From JAITWN01 sp034002745 (GTDB taxonomy: Bacteria > Pseudomonadota > Gammaproteobacteria > SZUA-140): a stretch of 64,000 nt of DNA. Position numbers and translations under genes: made by a program. Below, piece by piece: positions 9,760 through 18,573 of this stretch. The notes under the pieces were generated by a model. The model ran no database searches. It was not told the DNA's origin and worked only from the letters and a program-made list of their open reading frames with translations. Location of the stretch: assembly GCA_034002745.1 (NCBI GenBank), contig JAVEZY010000004.1:1-64000 (forward strand). Reading direction: 5' to 3'. The first letter of the stretch is position 1. The number at the start of each line of letters is the position of its first letter.

Positions 9760-10968
9760 ATGAATCCCGATCTGGAGCGGCTCCAGGCCTATCCCTTCGA
9801 GAAGCTTGCGCAGCTTCTGCAAGGCACGCGTCCAACATCCGAGTACCCGCGCATCGATCTGGCGATCGGCGAACCGCAGCACCCCTCTCCATCGTTTGTC
9901 ACCGAAGAAGTCATTTCCCACCTGCATGGCATGTCACGCTATCCGACGACTCGCGGCGAGAACGCCCTGCGAGAGGCGATCGCCGGCTGGCTGCAGCGAC
10001 GCTTCGGACTGCCTTCCGGCGGAGTCGATCCCGAGCGGCAGGTACTGCCGGTAAACGGGACGCGGGAAGCACTGTTCGCCTTCGCTCAGGCGATCGTCGA
10101 TCGCACGTGCGATCCGCTGGTGCTGATGCCGAATCCGTTTTATCAGATCTACGAGGGCGCCGCCCTGCTCGCCGGCGCCGAGCCCCGCTACGTTCCCGCC
10201 GGCAAGGCGAGCAGCTGGCTGCCTGACTTCGAGCACGTCACAGCGGACGAGTGGCAGCGATGCCAGCTCCTCTATCTGTGCAGTCCGGGAAACCCCAGTG
10301 GCGCGGTGATCGGGCTCGACAGGCTGTGCGAACTGATCGAGCTCGCCGAACGCCACGACTTCGTCATCGCCTCCGACGAATGCTATTCCGAGATCTATAC
10401 CGACGAAGCCGCACCGCCGCCGGGGTTGCTGCAGGCCGCCGCAGCCATGGGCAACGATGCGTTCCGCCGCTGCATGGTATTCCACAGCCTGTCGAAGCGC
10501 TCGAGCGTGCCCGGCCTGCGCTCCGGCTTCGTCGCCGGCGATGCGGCGCTCATCGAGCGCTTCCTGCTCTACCGCACCTATCACGGCTGCGCCATGCCGC
10601 TGCACGTGCAGGCGGCAAGCGCGGCGGCCTGGAGCGACGAAGAGCATGTGCGCGACAATCGCGCCCTGTATCGCGAAAAGTTCGAGGCGGTGCTGCCCCT
10701 TCTCGCCCCCGCGCTCGAGGTCGAGCGCCCGGCTGCCGGATTCTATCTGTGGGCGGGCACTCCGGGTGACGATGCCGTCTTTGCCCGCGCACTCTTCGAG
10801 CGCCGCCATGTGCGCATCCTGCCCGGCAGCTATCTGTCGCGCGTCGTCGATGGCGCCGATCCCGGCGCCGGCCGCGTGCGCATCGCATTGGTCGCGCCGG
10901 TCGAGGACTGCATCGAGGCGGCGCGGCGCATGGTCGCCGCCTGCGAGGAACTGCGCGCGACGCGCTGA
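9760..10968 (+). CDS. dapC: Succinyldiaminopimelate transaminase
   Basis: DapC is a PLP-dependent aminotransferase that forms N-succinyl-LL-2,6-diaminopimelate from the keto precursor in the lysine/peptidoglycan branch. The 402-residue protein has the fold-type I layout: SRYPTTRGENALREAI near residue 62, PNPFYQIYEGAAL, LCSPGNPSGAV, ASDECYSEIY, and the PLP lysine in FHSLSKRSSVPGLRSGF. Its neighbour dapD acts in the step just before, which favours DapC over other aspartate-type aminotransferases. GGAG lies 6-7 bases before the ATG. Confidence 0.93.
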   Translation: MNPDLERLQAYPFEKLAQLLQGTRPTSEYPRIDLAIGEPQHPSPSFVTEEVISHLHGMSRYPTTRGENALREAIAGWLQRRFGLPSGGVDPERQVLPVNGTREALFAFAQAIVDRTCDPLVLMPNPFYQIYEGAALLAGAEPRYVPAGKASSWLPDFEHVTADEWQRCQLLYLCSPGNPSGAVIGLDRLCELIELAERHDFVIASDECYSEIYTDEAAPPPGLLQAAAAMGNDAFRRCMVFHSLSKRSSVPGLRSGFVAGDAALIERFLLYRTYHGCAMPLHVQAASAAAWSDEEHVRDNRALYREKFEAVLPLLAPALEVERPAAGFYLWAGTPGDDAVFARALFERRHVRILPGSYLSRVVDGADPGAGRVRIALVAPVEDCIEAARRMVAACEELRATR

Positions 10969-11034
10969 ATGCGGCAAGGAATTTTCATCCATCCGTCCGA
11001 GGCCCCGGCCTCCCGATCCTTACCAGGAGCAAGC

Positions 11035-11856
11035 ATGACCGAACTGAAGGACATCGTCGAACAGGCCTTCGAGCGCCGCGCCGACATCACTCCGCGCAAC
11101 GTGGAAACTCACGTCAAGGAAGCGGTCAGCGAAGTGATTGAACGACTCGACCGGGGGCAGCTGCGCGTGGCCGAAAAACAGGGCGACGACTGGGTCGTCA
11201 ACCAGTGGCTGAAAAAGGCGGTGCTGCTGTCCTTTCGCATCGAGGACAACGCCTTCATGAAAGGCGGCTTCACCAACTACTACGACAAGGTCGAAGCCAA
11301 GTACGCCGCGTACAATCCGCGCGACTTCCGTGAATCGGGCGTACGCGTGGTGCCTCCGGCCAGCGCACGCAAGGGCTCCTACATCGCCAGCGGCGTGGTG
11401 CTCATGCCCTCCTACATCAACATCGGCGCCTATGTCGACAGCGGCACCATGGTCGACACCTGGGCCACCGTCGGCTCCTGCGCCCAGATCGGCAAGAACG
11501 TGCATCTCTCAGGCGGTGTCGGCATCGGCGGCGTGCTCGAACCACTCCAGGCCAACCCCACCATCATCGAGGACAACTGCTTCATCGGCGCGCGCTCCGA
11601 AGTCGTCGAGGGCGTCATCGTCGGTGAAGGCTCGGTCATCTCGATGGGCGTCTACATTGGACAGAGCACCAAGATCTACAACCGCCAGACCGGCGAAATC
11701 ACCTACGGCCGCATCCCGCCGGGCTCCGTCGTCGTCTCCGGCAACCTCCCCGCCAAGGACGGCAGCCACAGCCTGTACTGCGCCGTCATCATCAAGCAGG
11801 TCGACGAAAGAACCCGCTCCAAGGTCGGCATCAACGACCTGCTGCGGGATAGTTAG
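11035..11856 (+). CDS. dapD: Tetrahydrodipicolinate N-succinyltransferase
   Basis: DapD transfers succinyl from succinyl-CoA to tetrahydrodipicolinate. The chosen ATG has CAGGAG upstream and gives 273 residues, close to E. coli (274); the open frame extends 22 codons further without need. The N-terminal helical part is followed by hexapeptide repeats of the left-handed beta helix (SGVVLMPSYINIGAYVDSG, GGVGIGGVLEPLQANPTII, IGARSEVVEGVIVGEG). It follows dapC by 66 bases and is probably cotranscribed with it. Confidence 0.97.
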   Translation: MTELKDIVEQAFERRADITPRNVETHVKEAVSEVIERLDRGQLRVAEKQGDDWVVNQWLKKAVLLSFRIEDNAFMKGGFTNYYDKVEAKYAAYNPRDFRESGVRVVPPASARKGSYIASGVVLMPSYINIGAYVDSGTMVDTWATVGSCAQIGKNVHLSGGVGIGGVLEPLQANPTIIEDNCFIGARSEVVEGVIVGEGSVISMGVYIGQSTKIYNRQTGEITYGRIPPGSVVVSGNLPAKDGSHSLYCAVIIKQVDERTRSKVGINDLLRDS

Positions 11857-11865
11857 GACGAATCA

Positions 11866-11956
11866 GGGAGGATAGAAGGGGAAAGTCGCAAGCCCGCTGC
11901 GTTTCCGGCCGCCAGCCCACAGACTTCCCCTCCTTTCCTCTTTTCTTCCTCTATTC
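11866..11956. repeat. Purine-arm/pyrimidine-arm intergenic element 2
   Basis: A purine tract (11866-11884) and a long pyrimidine tract (11923-11956) are partly complementary and lie between the convergent stops of dapD and the YihY gene, overlapping the latter's last codons. It is a likely bidirectional terminator of the same type as element 1. Confidence 0.5.
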
Positions 11957-12889
11957 CTCGATCAACTCCTGATGCACCCGGATCGCGGTGTTGCGCGGCA
12001 CGATCGCCTTGCCGCGCGCCTCGAGGTGGGCGCGCGTGACCGCGGCGCCGTACAACAGGATGAGCGAAGAGTAGTTCACCCATAGCAGGAGCAATACCAG
12101 CGAACCGGCGGCGCCGTAGGTCGATGCGGTGGCGGTATGGGCAAGGTACATTGCGATCAGCGAGCGTCCGGCGGTGAACAGCAGCGCGGTGATGAAGGCG
12201 CCGACCATCACGTCCCGCCAGGTCAAGGTCACGTCCGGCAGGATGCGGAAGATCGCCGCGAACAGCAGGGTGACGACCAGCAGCGAGGTGCCGATTTCGA
12301 CCAGCACCATCACCGGGGGCGGTACCGGCAACCATTGCGACGCGAAGGCCATGATCGCCTGCACCGCCACGCTGAGCAGCAGGGAAACCAGCAGCACGAA
12401 GCCGATCGCCAGCACGATGGTGAGCGAGAGCACGCGCGCCTTGATCAGGATCCAGATGCTGTTCTTCGTCGGGCGCGGCGCAACCTCCCAGATCGAGTTA
12501 AGGGAGCGCTGCATCTGCGCAAACACCGTGGTCGCACCGACCGCGATCGCTGCCACCCCGATCAGGGTCGGCCAGATCCCGCTCTGCTCGACCTGCGAAT
12601 TAATCACCGCGGTCTCGATCACGCCCGCCGCCTCCGGCCCGATCACATCCTGCAGCCGTTCCATCAGCTCGCCCTGCGCAGCCCGCTCGCCGAGCACGAA
12701 GCCGACGATGGCAACCGCCACGATCATGATCGGCGCGATCGAAAACAGGGTGAAGAAAGCCAGCGCGGCGGCGTAGATGAAGGCGTTGCTCTGCAGCCAG
12801 TAGCCGGTCGCACCGACCAGAATGCCGAGCCAGCGACTCACCGGCGCCGGCAGCGCAGCCTGGATGCGCTCAATGATTGCCTGTGACAT
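11951..12889 (-). CDS. YihY/virulence factor BrkB family membrane protein
   Basis: A 312-residue inner-membrane protein with six hydrophobic segments. It carries the family marks: NAFIYAAALAFFTLFSIAPIM near residue 35, the QMQRSLNSIWEV motif, and the STYGAAGSLVLLLLWVNYSS segment near the end. The biochemical role of the family is not settled (the old ribonuclease BN assignment was an error). It converges on dapD and shows no clear operon partner. Confidence 0.9.
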   Translation of the reverse strand: MSQAIIERIQAALPAPVSRWLGILVGATGYWLQSNAFIYAAALAFFTLFSIAPIMIVAVAIVGFVLGERAAQGELMERLQDVIGPEAAGVIETAVINSQVEQSGIWPTLIGVAAIAVGATTVFAQMQRSLNSIWEVAPRPTKNSIWILIKARVLSLTIVLAIGFVLLVSLLLSVAVQAIMAFASQWLPVPPPVMVLVEIGTSLLVVTLLFAAIFRILPDVTLTWRDVMVGAFITALLFTAGRSLIAMYLAHTATASTYGAAGSLVLLLLWVNYSSLILLYGAAVTRAHLEARGKAIVPRNTAIRVHQELIEE

Positions 12890-12934
12890 GCCGCGGAGGA
12901 TATCAGCCGGACGAAGCCGGCGCCACGAGGTTGA

Positions 12935-14449
12935 TCACCGCGCCGCCGACAGCCGCAGGCACAGCGAGGCGCGGAAGCCCTTGCGGGATGACAGGGGGAT
13001 GAGGAAGCCGTGGCCGTCGTGCTCGGCTACCCGGCCGCGGGATTCACTCCAGTCCTCGTCGGTCAGCAGATACCGTACGGTCCAGTCCGAGCCGGGTCCG
13101 CTCTTGGCAGCGTCTGCCTTTCTCGGCGGCGTGGCGCGAATGGTGATGGTGTCGCGGAACAGGTACTCGCCGTCGATGTGCTGGTTCCACAGCAGGCCGT
13201 CGATGGTGTAGCCCGTGGTCGATACCGCCACCTCCACGCTGAACACCACGGTTCTCCCCGCTTCCACGCGGCGGGTGTCGAGGAAGGTCGAGAAAAGGAC
13301 CGGCGAACGCGGTCCGTCGAGGCCGAGTTCGGCCGGCTTGAACAGTTCATCGAAGCTGCGCAGCACCGCGCTGTAGGTCTCGCGGCGGCGCTCGCTGAGA
13401 CGCACGGTGATGGTGCCACGGGGCGCCACGGTCGATTCGACATAGTAGGAAGCACGCACCTTGCGGTCTTCGTCGTACGCCTTCTGCACGGTGGGCGGGA
13501 GCGGCAGCGCTTCGACCTCGAGCACGCCATCGACGCGCAGGTCTCCGAACAGGAAGCGGACCAGGTTCTGGTACCCCTCTTCCGAATTCACCACCCCGTA
13601 ATGACCGCTGTGGCTGCGGTAAACAAAGGCGCGCGGGGCACCATGGACCGCGGCATTGTCGATCTTGACCAGTCCGTCGCTCATTTCGCCGGCGAGCCGT
13701 CGCGACATGCCGAGCGCGACCTCGTAGTCGCGGTGATTGGTGCCGACCAGACAGAAGAAGCGCTCGGGATCGAAGCGCCCGTTCAGGGAGTCGACCCGCC
13801 TGGAGCCCTTCGGCAGTCCCAGATACTTGGCCATTTCCCCGCGATTGAAGTTGTTGATGTCCCACAGGCCGAGCACCGACGGCACGTTGATGCCGAATCC
13901 TTCGATGCCGTTATGCGGCGTCGCGTAGGTGAACACGCGATCGACGAGACGCCGATCCTCGGGGCTGGAGATGTCGTCGTTCTGCAAAAAGGCGCGGCAC
14001 ACCAGCCCGCCCATCGAGTGTGCCACCAGATGGACGCGGAAACGCTTGCGCGCCGCGGCATCATCGCCGCAAACCCGGTCGCGCACGCTGTGGATCAGCT
14101 CGCGCAGCCCCGCCGCCGCCTCGGGAATCGACAGCGTGCGCCCCTCACCGAGATCCCGATCGGCCGGTTCGTAATAGCGGTAGATGATCACACTGCGGGG
14201 GCCGATCGGACCGGTGGTCTCGGTGCCATCGGCGTAGATGTCCCGGTAGCCGTAGTCCTTCATCAGGCGGATGAGCGGAGATTCGAAGACATGGCGGTGG
14301 ACCTTGCCATCCCAGGACTGGCGAATCTTGGTCGAGCCGAGATTGAAGCCCATGTACGGCGTCGCCACCGTGTCCGCGACCTCGCCCGGGGTCATCGCAT
14401 AGCCGCGGACGTAGATGATGGGAAAGAAGGGTTCCGTCATGGCGCTCAT
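12935..14449 (-). CDS. Alpha/beta-hydrolase, lipase/esterase-like
   Basis: A 504-residue protein. The nucleophile elbow AHSMGGL near residue 143 and the preceding FFPIIYVRGYAMTPGEVADT are typical of PGAP1-like or triacylglycerol lipase-like hydrolases. The C-terminal third (from about 330) looks beta-rich and has no motif I recognise. There is no signal peptide, so a cytosolic location is likely. The ATG at 14449 has AAGGAG seven bases upstream, better than the longer open frame. The substrate is unknown. Confidence 0.75.
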   Translation of the reverse strand: MSAMTEPFFPIIYVRGYAMTPGEVADTVATPYMGFNLGSTKIRQSWDGKVHRHVFESPLIRLMKDYGYRDIYADGTETTGPIGPRSVIIYRYYEPADRDLGEGRTLSIPEAAAGLRELIHSVRDRVCGDDAAARKRFRVHLVAHSMGGLVCRAFLQNDDISSPEDRRLVDRVFTYATPHNGIEGFGINVPSVLGLWDINNFNRGEMAKYLGLPKGSRRVDSLNGRFDPERFFCLVGTNHRDYEVALGMSRRLAGEMSDGLVKIDNAAVHGAPRAFVYRSHSGHYGVVNSEEGYQNLVRFLFGDLRVDGVLEVEALPLPPTVQKAYDEDRKVRASYYVESTVAPRGTITVRLSERRRETYSAVLRSFDELFKPAELGLDGPRSPVLFSTFLDTRRVEAGRTVVFSVEVAVSTTGYTIDGLLWNQHIDGEYLFRDTITIRATPPRKADAAKSGPGSDWTVRYLLTDEDWSESRGRVAEHDGHGFLIPLSSRKGFRASLCLRLSAAR

Positions 14450-14511
14450 CGGATGCTCCTTGTTGTTTTTCTGTATAGCGCGGCGATGATCGCTCATTCC
14501 CGGGAGAATGC

Positions 14512-14614
14512 AAAGAAGAGGAAAGAGAAGAGATGAAAGTGAGCGCCTGCGGCGGCCGGCATCAGCCGAACGGTGCTTTCTCTTTCCTCTTTCGACTCTT
14601 CACTTCCCCCTTTC
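14512..14614. repeat. Purine-arm/pyrimidine-arm intergenic element 3
   Basis: The purine arm (14512-14542) and pyrimidine arm (14575-14614) match as an imperfect inverted repeat around a GC-rich centre. It sits downstream of the DoxX gene on the minus strand and upstream of the lipase start. Confidence 0.5.
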
Positions 14615-14646
14615 GGGAACAGCCCCGCACAAGCGCCACCTTGAAC

Positions 14647-14659
14647 GGGGACTGTCCCC
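14647..14659. repeat. GGGGAC-N-GTCCCC palindrome, copy 1
   Basis: A 13-base palindrome with two 6-base arms around one base. It lies just downstream of the DoxX stop on the minus strand. Other copies are at about 27634, 37624 and 40919. Confidence 0.6.
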
Positions 14660-14675
14660 TGGACGTCCGATCTCC

Positions 14676-15065
14676 CTAACCCCTCATCCGATCCGCACTC
14701 AACGGCCCGGGGCCGGCGGAGGCGATGTAGAGGAAGACGAAGCAGTACAGCACCGCGGCTTCTCCCCCGTTCAGCAGCGGCCAGAAGTTCTGTCCCGCGT
14801 GGGCCATGAAGTAGGCGACGGCCATCTGTCCCGAGAGCACGAAAGCCACGGGACGCGTGAACAGACCGATCAGTACCAGCAGCCCGCCAAAGACCTCGAG
14901 TACCCCCGCGACCCACAGCAGCGTATTGAGCTCCATCGGGAATGCCGCGGGAAACGAGAACAGCTTCTGCGTACCATGGGCCATGAACAGGAACGCAGTG
15001 ATGATACGCAGGATGCTCAACAGATACGGTGCCGCCTTGGAACACATCGTGTGCATCTCGGACAT
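14676..15065 (-). CDS. DoxX family membrane protein
   Basis: A 129-residue protein with four hydrophobic helices. The family features are visible: LLSILRIITAFLFMAHGTQKLF near the N terminus, VAGVLEVFGGLLVLIGLFTRP in the middle, and YFMAHAGQNFWPLLNGGEAAVLYCFVFLY. DoxX proteins are small inner-membrane proteins tied to redox or thiol stress in some bacteria; the role here is unknown. AAGGAGG sits just upstream of the ATG at 15065, which decides the start over a longer frame. Confidence 0.88.
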   Translation of the reverse strand: MSEMHTMCSKAAPYLLSILRIITAFLFMAHGTQKLFSFPAAFPMELNTLLWVAGVLEVFGGLLVLIGLFTRPVAFVLSGQMAVAYFMAHAGQNFWPLLNGGEAAVLYCFVFLYIASAGPGPLSADRMRG

Positions 15066-15314
15066 ACATGCCTCCTTGTCTGCTCGCAGATCTCGCTTGC
15101 GTGAACGACCCCTGCCCTGCGAAATGCCTGCAACGTTTCCAGTGTACTGCAACCGACCGCAACCCGGCTGCTTCCTGACCGCTCGCCAGGGTGCGTGAAC
15201 GATCTGCCGCCCGTGGCCCCGCCTAGGACAAGCGCCGATTTACACCCCTGAAGGATTCTGCTAACACTGACTCCCGTACGGTAAGTTTCGGATCCGTGGA
15301 AGCAGATCCCGCGC

Positions 15315-16076
15315 TTGAACGAACACACGCCGAAATCCCAGGGCCGCGGTGACGAACGCGATCGTCATCGTGATGATGCCAGTCGATTGCGCCGTTTCGC
15401 GCTGCGACGCATCACCGCGCGCGAAGCGGAGCGACGCCGTATCGCGCAAGCCCTCCATGACGAGCTTGGGCAGGCCCTTTCGGCACTGAACCTGGGACTG
15501 TACCGAAGCGCCTGCCGTCATCCGCAGGACCTGGAGCATCTCGTTCTGGTGGATGAACTACGCGCCATCGTCGAGGATGCGGCGCGGGCCGCCCGCCGTC
15601 TCGCAGCCGAATTCCGCCCGTCGGGCGCAGAGGCAGGAACCCTTCACGCTGTCGTACTGGCCGCGGTGGAACGTTTCCAGGCGCAGTTCGGCCGACAGTG
15701 CCTTACCATGGTCGACACGGAACCGAGCATGATCCTCGACCGGGAGCATGCGACCGCCGTGCAGTCCCTGCTCCTTCTCGGGCTCGCGGCCATTGCAAGG
15801 CACGGTCTGGCGACGCTTCCAGTCATTCACGCCGGCACCGCCGCTGATGTGATCCACCTCGACATTCGCGAACAGGGCAAGGTGGCCGTGCGCGACATGG
15901 TGCACAATCGGACCGGATCGGAACGCGGTACTCCAACACAGCCGGAAGAACTCGTCGAGCTCGGCGAATGGCTGCAGGCACTGGGGGGAGAACTGCGCAT
16001 CGGAGATGGTGAGGCCCGGTTCCTGCTCCGACTCGAACTGCCACTACCGGACCGTATCGCAGGCTCGAAACGGTAA
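15315..16076 (+). CDS. NarX/UhpB-like sensor with degenerate ATPase domain
   Basis: A 253-residue soluble protein. The HisKA_3 dimerisation helix is clear: EAERRRIAQALHDELGQALSAL with H48 as the phospho-site. The region that should be the ATPase domain lacks its key residues: the N-box position reads VQSLLLLGLAAIARHG without asparagine, and the usual DNGRG is VRDMVHNRTG. GGELRI and the LRLELPL end still align with the family. It probably does not bind ATP normally. The start is a TTG and is uncertain. A NarL-type regulator follows 132 bases later. Confidence 0.7.
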   Translation: MNEHTPKSQGRGDERDRHRDDASRLRRFALRRITAREAERRRIAQALHDELGQALSALNLGLYRSACRHPQDLEHLVLVDELRAIVEDAARAARRLAAEFRPSGAEAGTLHAVVLAAVERFQAQFGRQCLTMVDTEPSMILDREHATAVQSLLLLGLAAIARHGLATLPVIHAGTAADVIHLDIREQGKVAVRDMVHNRTGSERGTPTQPEELVELGEWLQALGGELRIGDGEARFLLRLELPLPDRIAGSKR

Positions 16077-16092
16077 TTCCCCTAGGAAAGTT

Positions 16093-16115
16093 ACGCCATT
16101 TGGGTAATTTGGCGT
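16093..16115. promoter_or_regulatory. Palindromic candidate operator upstream of the NarL-type gene
   Basis: ACGCCA and TGGCGT are separated by 11 bases, with TTTGGGTAATT in the middle. The site lies about 95 bases before the regulator start, where an autoregulatory site could be expected. No binding protein can be named. Confidence 0.3.
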
Positions 16116-16208
16116 CCGGGCCTTATCCGCTAATGTCAGCGGCACGGCGGTCATAGAACAAGGGGAGCACGGACCGCCCAGCCTTTTCAGCCCTAGGATG
16201 GAGCCGAA

Positions 16209-16895
16209 ATGATCAGACTGCTCATCATCGATGATCACGCCATTGTGAGGCGGGGCCTTCGCCATATCCTTGCCGAAGCCTCACATCGCTACCTGGTCGG
16301 CGAAGCCGACAATGCCAACGAAGGCATACGCATGTTGCGCGAAAAGCCCTGGGACATCGTCCTGCTCGACATGAATCTCCCGGGCAAAAGCGGACTCGAG
16401 GCGCTCAAGCAGATACGTTCCGAATGGCCCGAGATGAAGGTCCTGATACTGACCGTGGACCCGGAAGATCATTACGCGCTGCGTGCCCTGCGCTACGGCG
16501 CAGCCGGATATCTCACCAAGAGTTGCGCAACCGAAACACTGCTGGCGGCCATTCAACGCATTGGCACCGGCGGCAAGTACATCACCCAGTCCCTGGCCGA
16601 GAAACTGGCCGGCGCCGTCACCGGCCCCACGGATCGGGAGCCGCATGAGACGCTCACCGACCGGGAGTTTCAAGTCTGTCGCCTGCTTGCCACGGGCAAG
16701 ACCGTATCGCAGGTGGCGACCGAACTGTCGCTCAGCGTCAAGACGATCAGCACACATCGCAGCAAGGTGCTGCACAAGCTCGGTCTCCGCAACAACGCCG
16801 AACTCATGCGTTACTACCTGCTCCAGATGACCGCGACGACCATGCATGGGCGAAGGCCGCTGCTGAAGGTGGCCGAACCGCTTGCGGAAATGTAG
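16209..16895 (+). CDS. LuxR/NarL-family response regulator
   Basis: A 228-residue two-domain regulator. The receiver has D8-D9, phospho-acceptor D54 (VLLDMNLPGKSG) and K104 (YLTKS). The C-terminal GerE-type helix-turn-helix reads LTDREFQVCRLLATGKT then SVKTISTHRSKVLHKLGL, followed by a short 25-residue tail. The domain order and spacing are standard. It likely works with the upstream degenerate sensor or with a kinase elsewhere. Target genes are unknown. Confidence 0.9.
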   Translation: MIRLLIIDDHAIVRRGLRHILAEASHRYLVGEADNANEGIRMLREKPWDIVLLDMNLPGKSGLEALKQIRSEWPEMKVLILTVDPEDHYALRALRYGAAGYLTKSCATETLLAAIQRIGTGGKYITQSLAEKLAGAVTGPTDREPHETLTDREFQVCRLLATGKTVSQVATELSLSVKTISTHRSKVLHKLGLRNNAELMRYYLLQMTATTMHGRRPLLKVAEPLAEM

Positions 16896-16910
16896 GGATG
16901 ATCGATCGGA

Positions 16911-16960
16911 GCGGGAATGACGGGGGCTGATCGCCGCTGACGGTCAGCCGTCATTCCCGC
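16911..16960. repeat. REP-like hairpin with CGTCATTCCCGC arms
   Basis: Twelve-base perfect arms (16911-16922 and 16949-16960), with five more inner base pairs after a small bulge, form a long hairpin between the convergent ends of the NarL-type gene and def. The arm sequence belongs to a motif widely dispersed in proteobacterial genomes. It could serve as a bidirectional terminator, though no T-run follows. Confidence 0.6.
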
Positions 16961-17028
16961 GACGGCAACATCCAGCAGCCAGAACGTCCGCCTGGAGCAC
17001 GGGCCACGGGGAGTCGCCCCGTGGCAAG

Positions 17029-17571
17029 TCAGCCCTCGTCCTCGTCCGGCGCTTCCTCTTCGCGAAACAGTTCGGACTCGAAGCCGAACATACGGAGATC
17101 GCGGATACGGCGCGGATACAGGATGCCGTCCAGATGGTCGCACTCATGCTGCACCACGCGGGCATGGAATCCGCTCACCTCGCGCTCGATGCGGTTGCCG
17201 TGACGATCATGGCCTGAATAGCGGATACGCGCATAACGCGGAACCAGGCCGCGCAGGCCGGGGACGCTGAGGCAGCCTTCCCAATCGTCCTCCATGCGAC
17301 GGCCAAGCGGCTGAATGAGCGGATTGATGAGAATGGTCGTGGGAACCTCCTCGACATCCGGGTAACGCGGATTCTTTTCCACGCCGAAGACCACCACCCT
17401 CTTCAGCACGCCGATCTGCGGCGCGGCCAGCCCGGCGCCGCTCTGCTCTGCCATGGTGTCGAACAGATCCTCGATGAGCGCATCCAGTTCCGGCGTATCG
17501 AACTCCTCCACCGGCGCCGAAGCCTGCAGCAGTAGCGGATTTCCCATCCTCAATACTTCGCGTACCGCCAT
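17029..17571 (-). CDS. def: Peptide deformylase
   Basis: Def removes the formyl group from the N-terminal methionine of new proteins. The three metal and active-site motifs are intact: GAGLAAPQIG (45-54), EGCLSVPG with the cysteine ligand, and QHECDHLDG with two histidine ligands and the catalytic glutamate. The ATG at 17571 has GGAGGAT upstream and gives 180 residues. The acidic tail EEEAPDEDEG is unusual but short. It is not beside fmt; instead it stands alone, divergent from csiV. Confidence 0.95.
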   Translation of the reverse strand: MAVREVLRMGNPLLLQASAPVEEFDTPELDALIEDLFDTMAEQSGAGLAAPQIGVLKRVVVFGVEKNPRYPDVEEVPTTILINPLIQPLGRRMEDDWEGCLSVPGLRGLVPRYARIRYSGHDRHGNRIEREVSGFHARVVQHECDHLDGILYPRRIRDLRMFGFESELFREEEAPDEDEG

Positions 17572-17675
17572 TCGATCCTCCGGCTCCGTCTCATACCTTG
17601 CGATAGCCGCATTGTACCCTATAGCCAAACCGGACCCGGCAGGCGACAATATCGCCGTAATCTTGCGAAATCCTC

Positions 17676-18464
17676 ATGAAACGTACTTTTTTCTCATTCC
17701 TGGCGTGCGTGGCGATCAGCGCCGCGGCCGTGGCCGCGAACGCCGAGACCGATCCCTGGTTCCAGGTTGAGATCGTCGTCTTCGAGCACACCGGCGCGGC
17801 CGCGGAAGCGGGATTGTGGCAGGGTGAGCTCGAGCTGCCTGCACTGCCCGCGGGAGCCGTGCCGCTGCGGACCGCGCCGGCAGTGTCCGTGGATGAGTCG
17901 GAACCATCGCCCACTCCGGCCGGGCTGGCGCACCAGTCCGGTGAAGCGGCCTTCCTCAAGCTGGAAGACGATCGACAGCAACTGGCATCGGTGCTGAACC
18001 GCCTGCTGGTGACGCCCCGCTATGCGCCGCTGTTCTACGCCGCCTGGCTGCAGCCGGCGACCACGGACGCCAGCTTCGCCGGCGTCCGCCTGGCAGCGGA
18101 AGAAGAGAATCTGGAAGCGCTTGACGTGACGGCAACCACCGGCCTGTTGAGCGAACCGCTGATAACGGCGAGCACGCGCGGACCCTTCCCGACGAGCGCG
18201 CAACCGGCCATCGACGGCGTCGTACGCCTGAGCCGCGGCCGCTTCCTGCATCTGGCGCTCGATCTGCGCTATCGCCGGAGCGGCGACACGCCTGAAGGCA
18301 TGATGTTCAGCATCTTCGGCCGAGAAACCGAACGGGAATCCCTGTACCGCCTCACCCAGTCCCGCCGGGTGCGCAGCGGCGAACTCCACTACTTCGACCA
18401 CCCGCGCTTCGGCGCCGTCGTGCTGCTGACCCCCTACCCGGCCGCGGCGGACACGAGCCGCTGA
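17676..18464 (+). CDS. csiV: CsiV-family periplasmic protein
   Basis: A 262-residue secreted protein. A signal peptide covers about 1-23 (cleavage after ANA). The mature part starts with WFQVEIVVFEH, and the conserved end ESLYRLTQSRRVRSGELHYFDHPRFGAVVLLTPY matches the CsiV family, named for Shewanella proteins that bind peptidoglycan and support cell-wall synthesis control. It has no clear operon partner here. The family call rests on these two blocks. Confidence 0.75.
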   Translation: MKRTFFSFLACVAISAAAVAANAETDPWFQVEIVVFEHTGAAAEAGLWQGELELPALPAGAVPLRTAPAVSVDESEPSPTPAGLAHQSGEAAFLKLEDDRQQLASVLNRLLVTPRYAPLFYAAWLQPATTDASFAGVRLAAEEENLEALDVTATTGLLSEPLITASTRGPFPTSAQPAIDGVVRLSRGRFLHLALDLRYRRSGDTPEGMMFSIFGRETERESLYRLTQSRRVRSGELHYFDHPRFGAVVLLTPYPAAADTSR

Positions 18465-18573
18465 ATCAGGGAACGGCGAAGCACAGGTTCTCCGCCGCCC
18501 GGCTGTTCCGGACTCAAACGCCACGCATCGAGAACACCATCAGGGCAGCGTCGCTTCCCGCCATGACGAGCCG

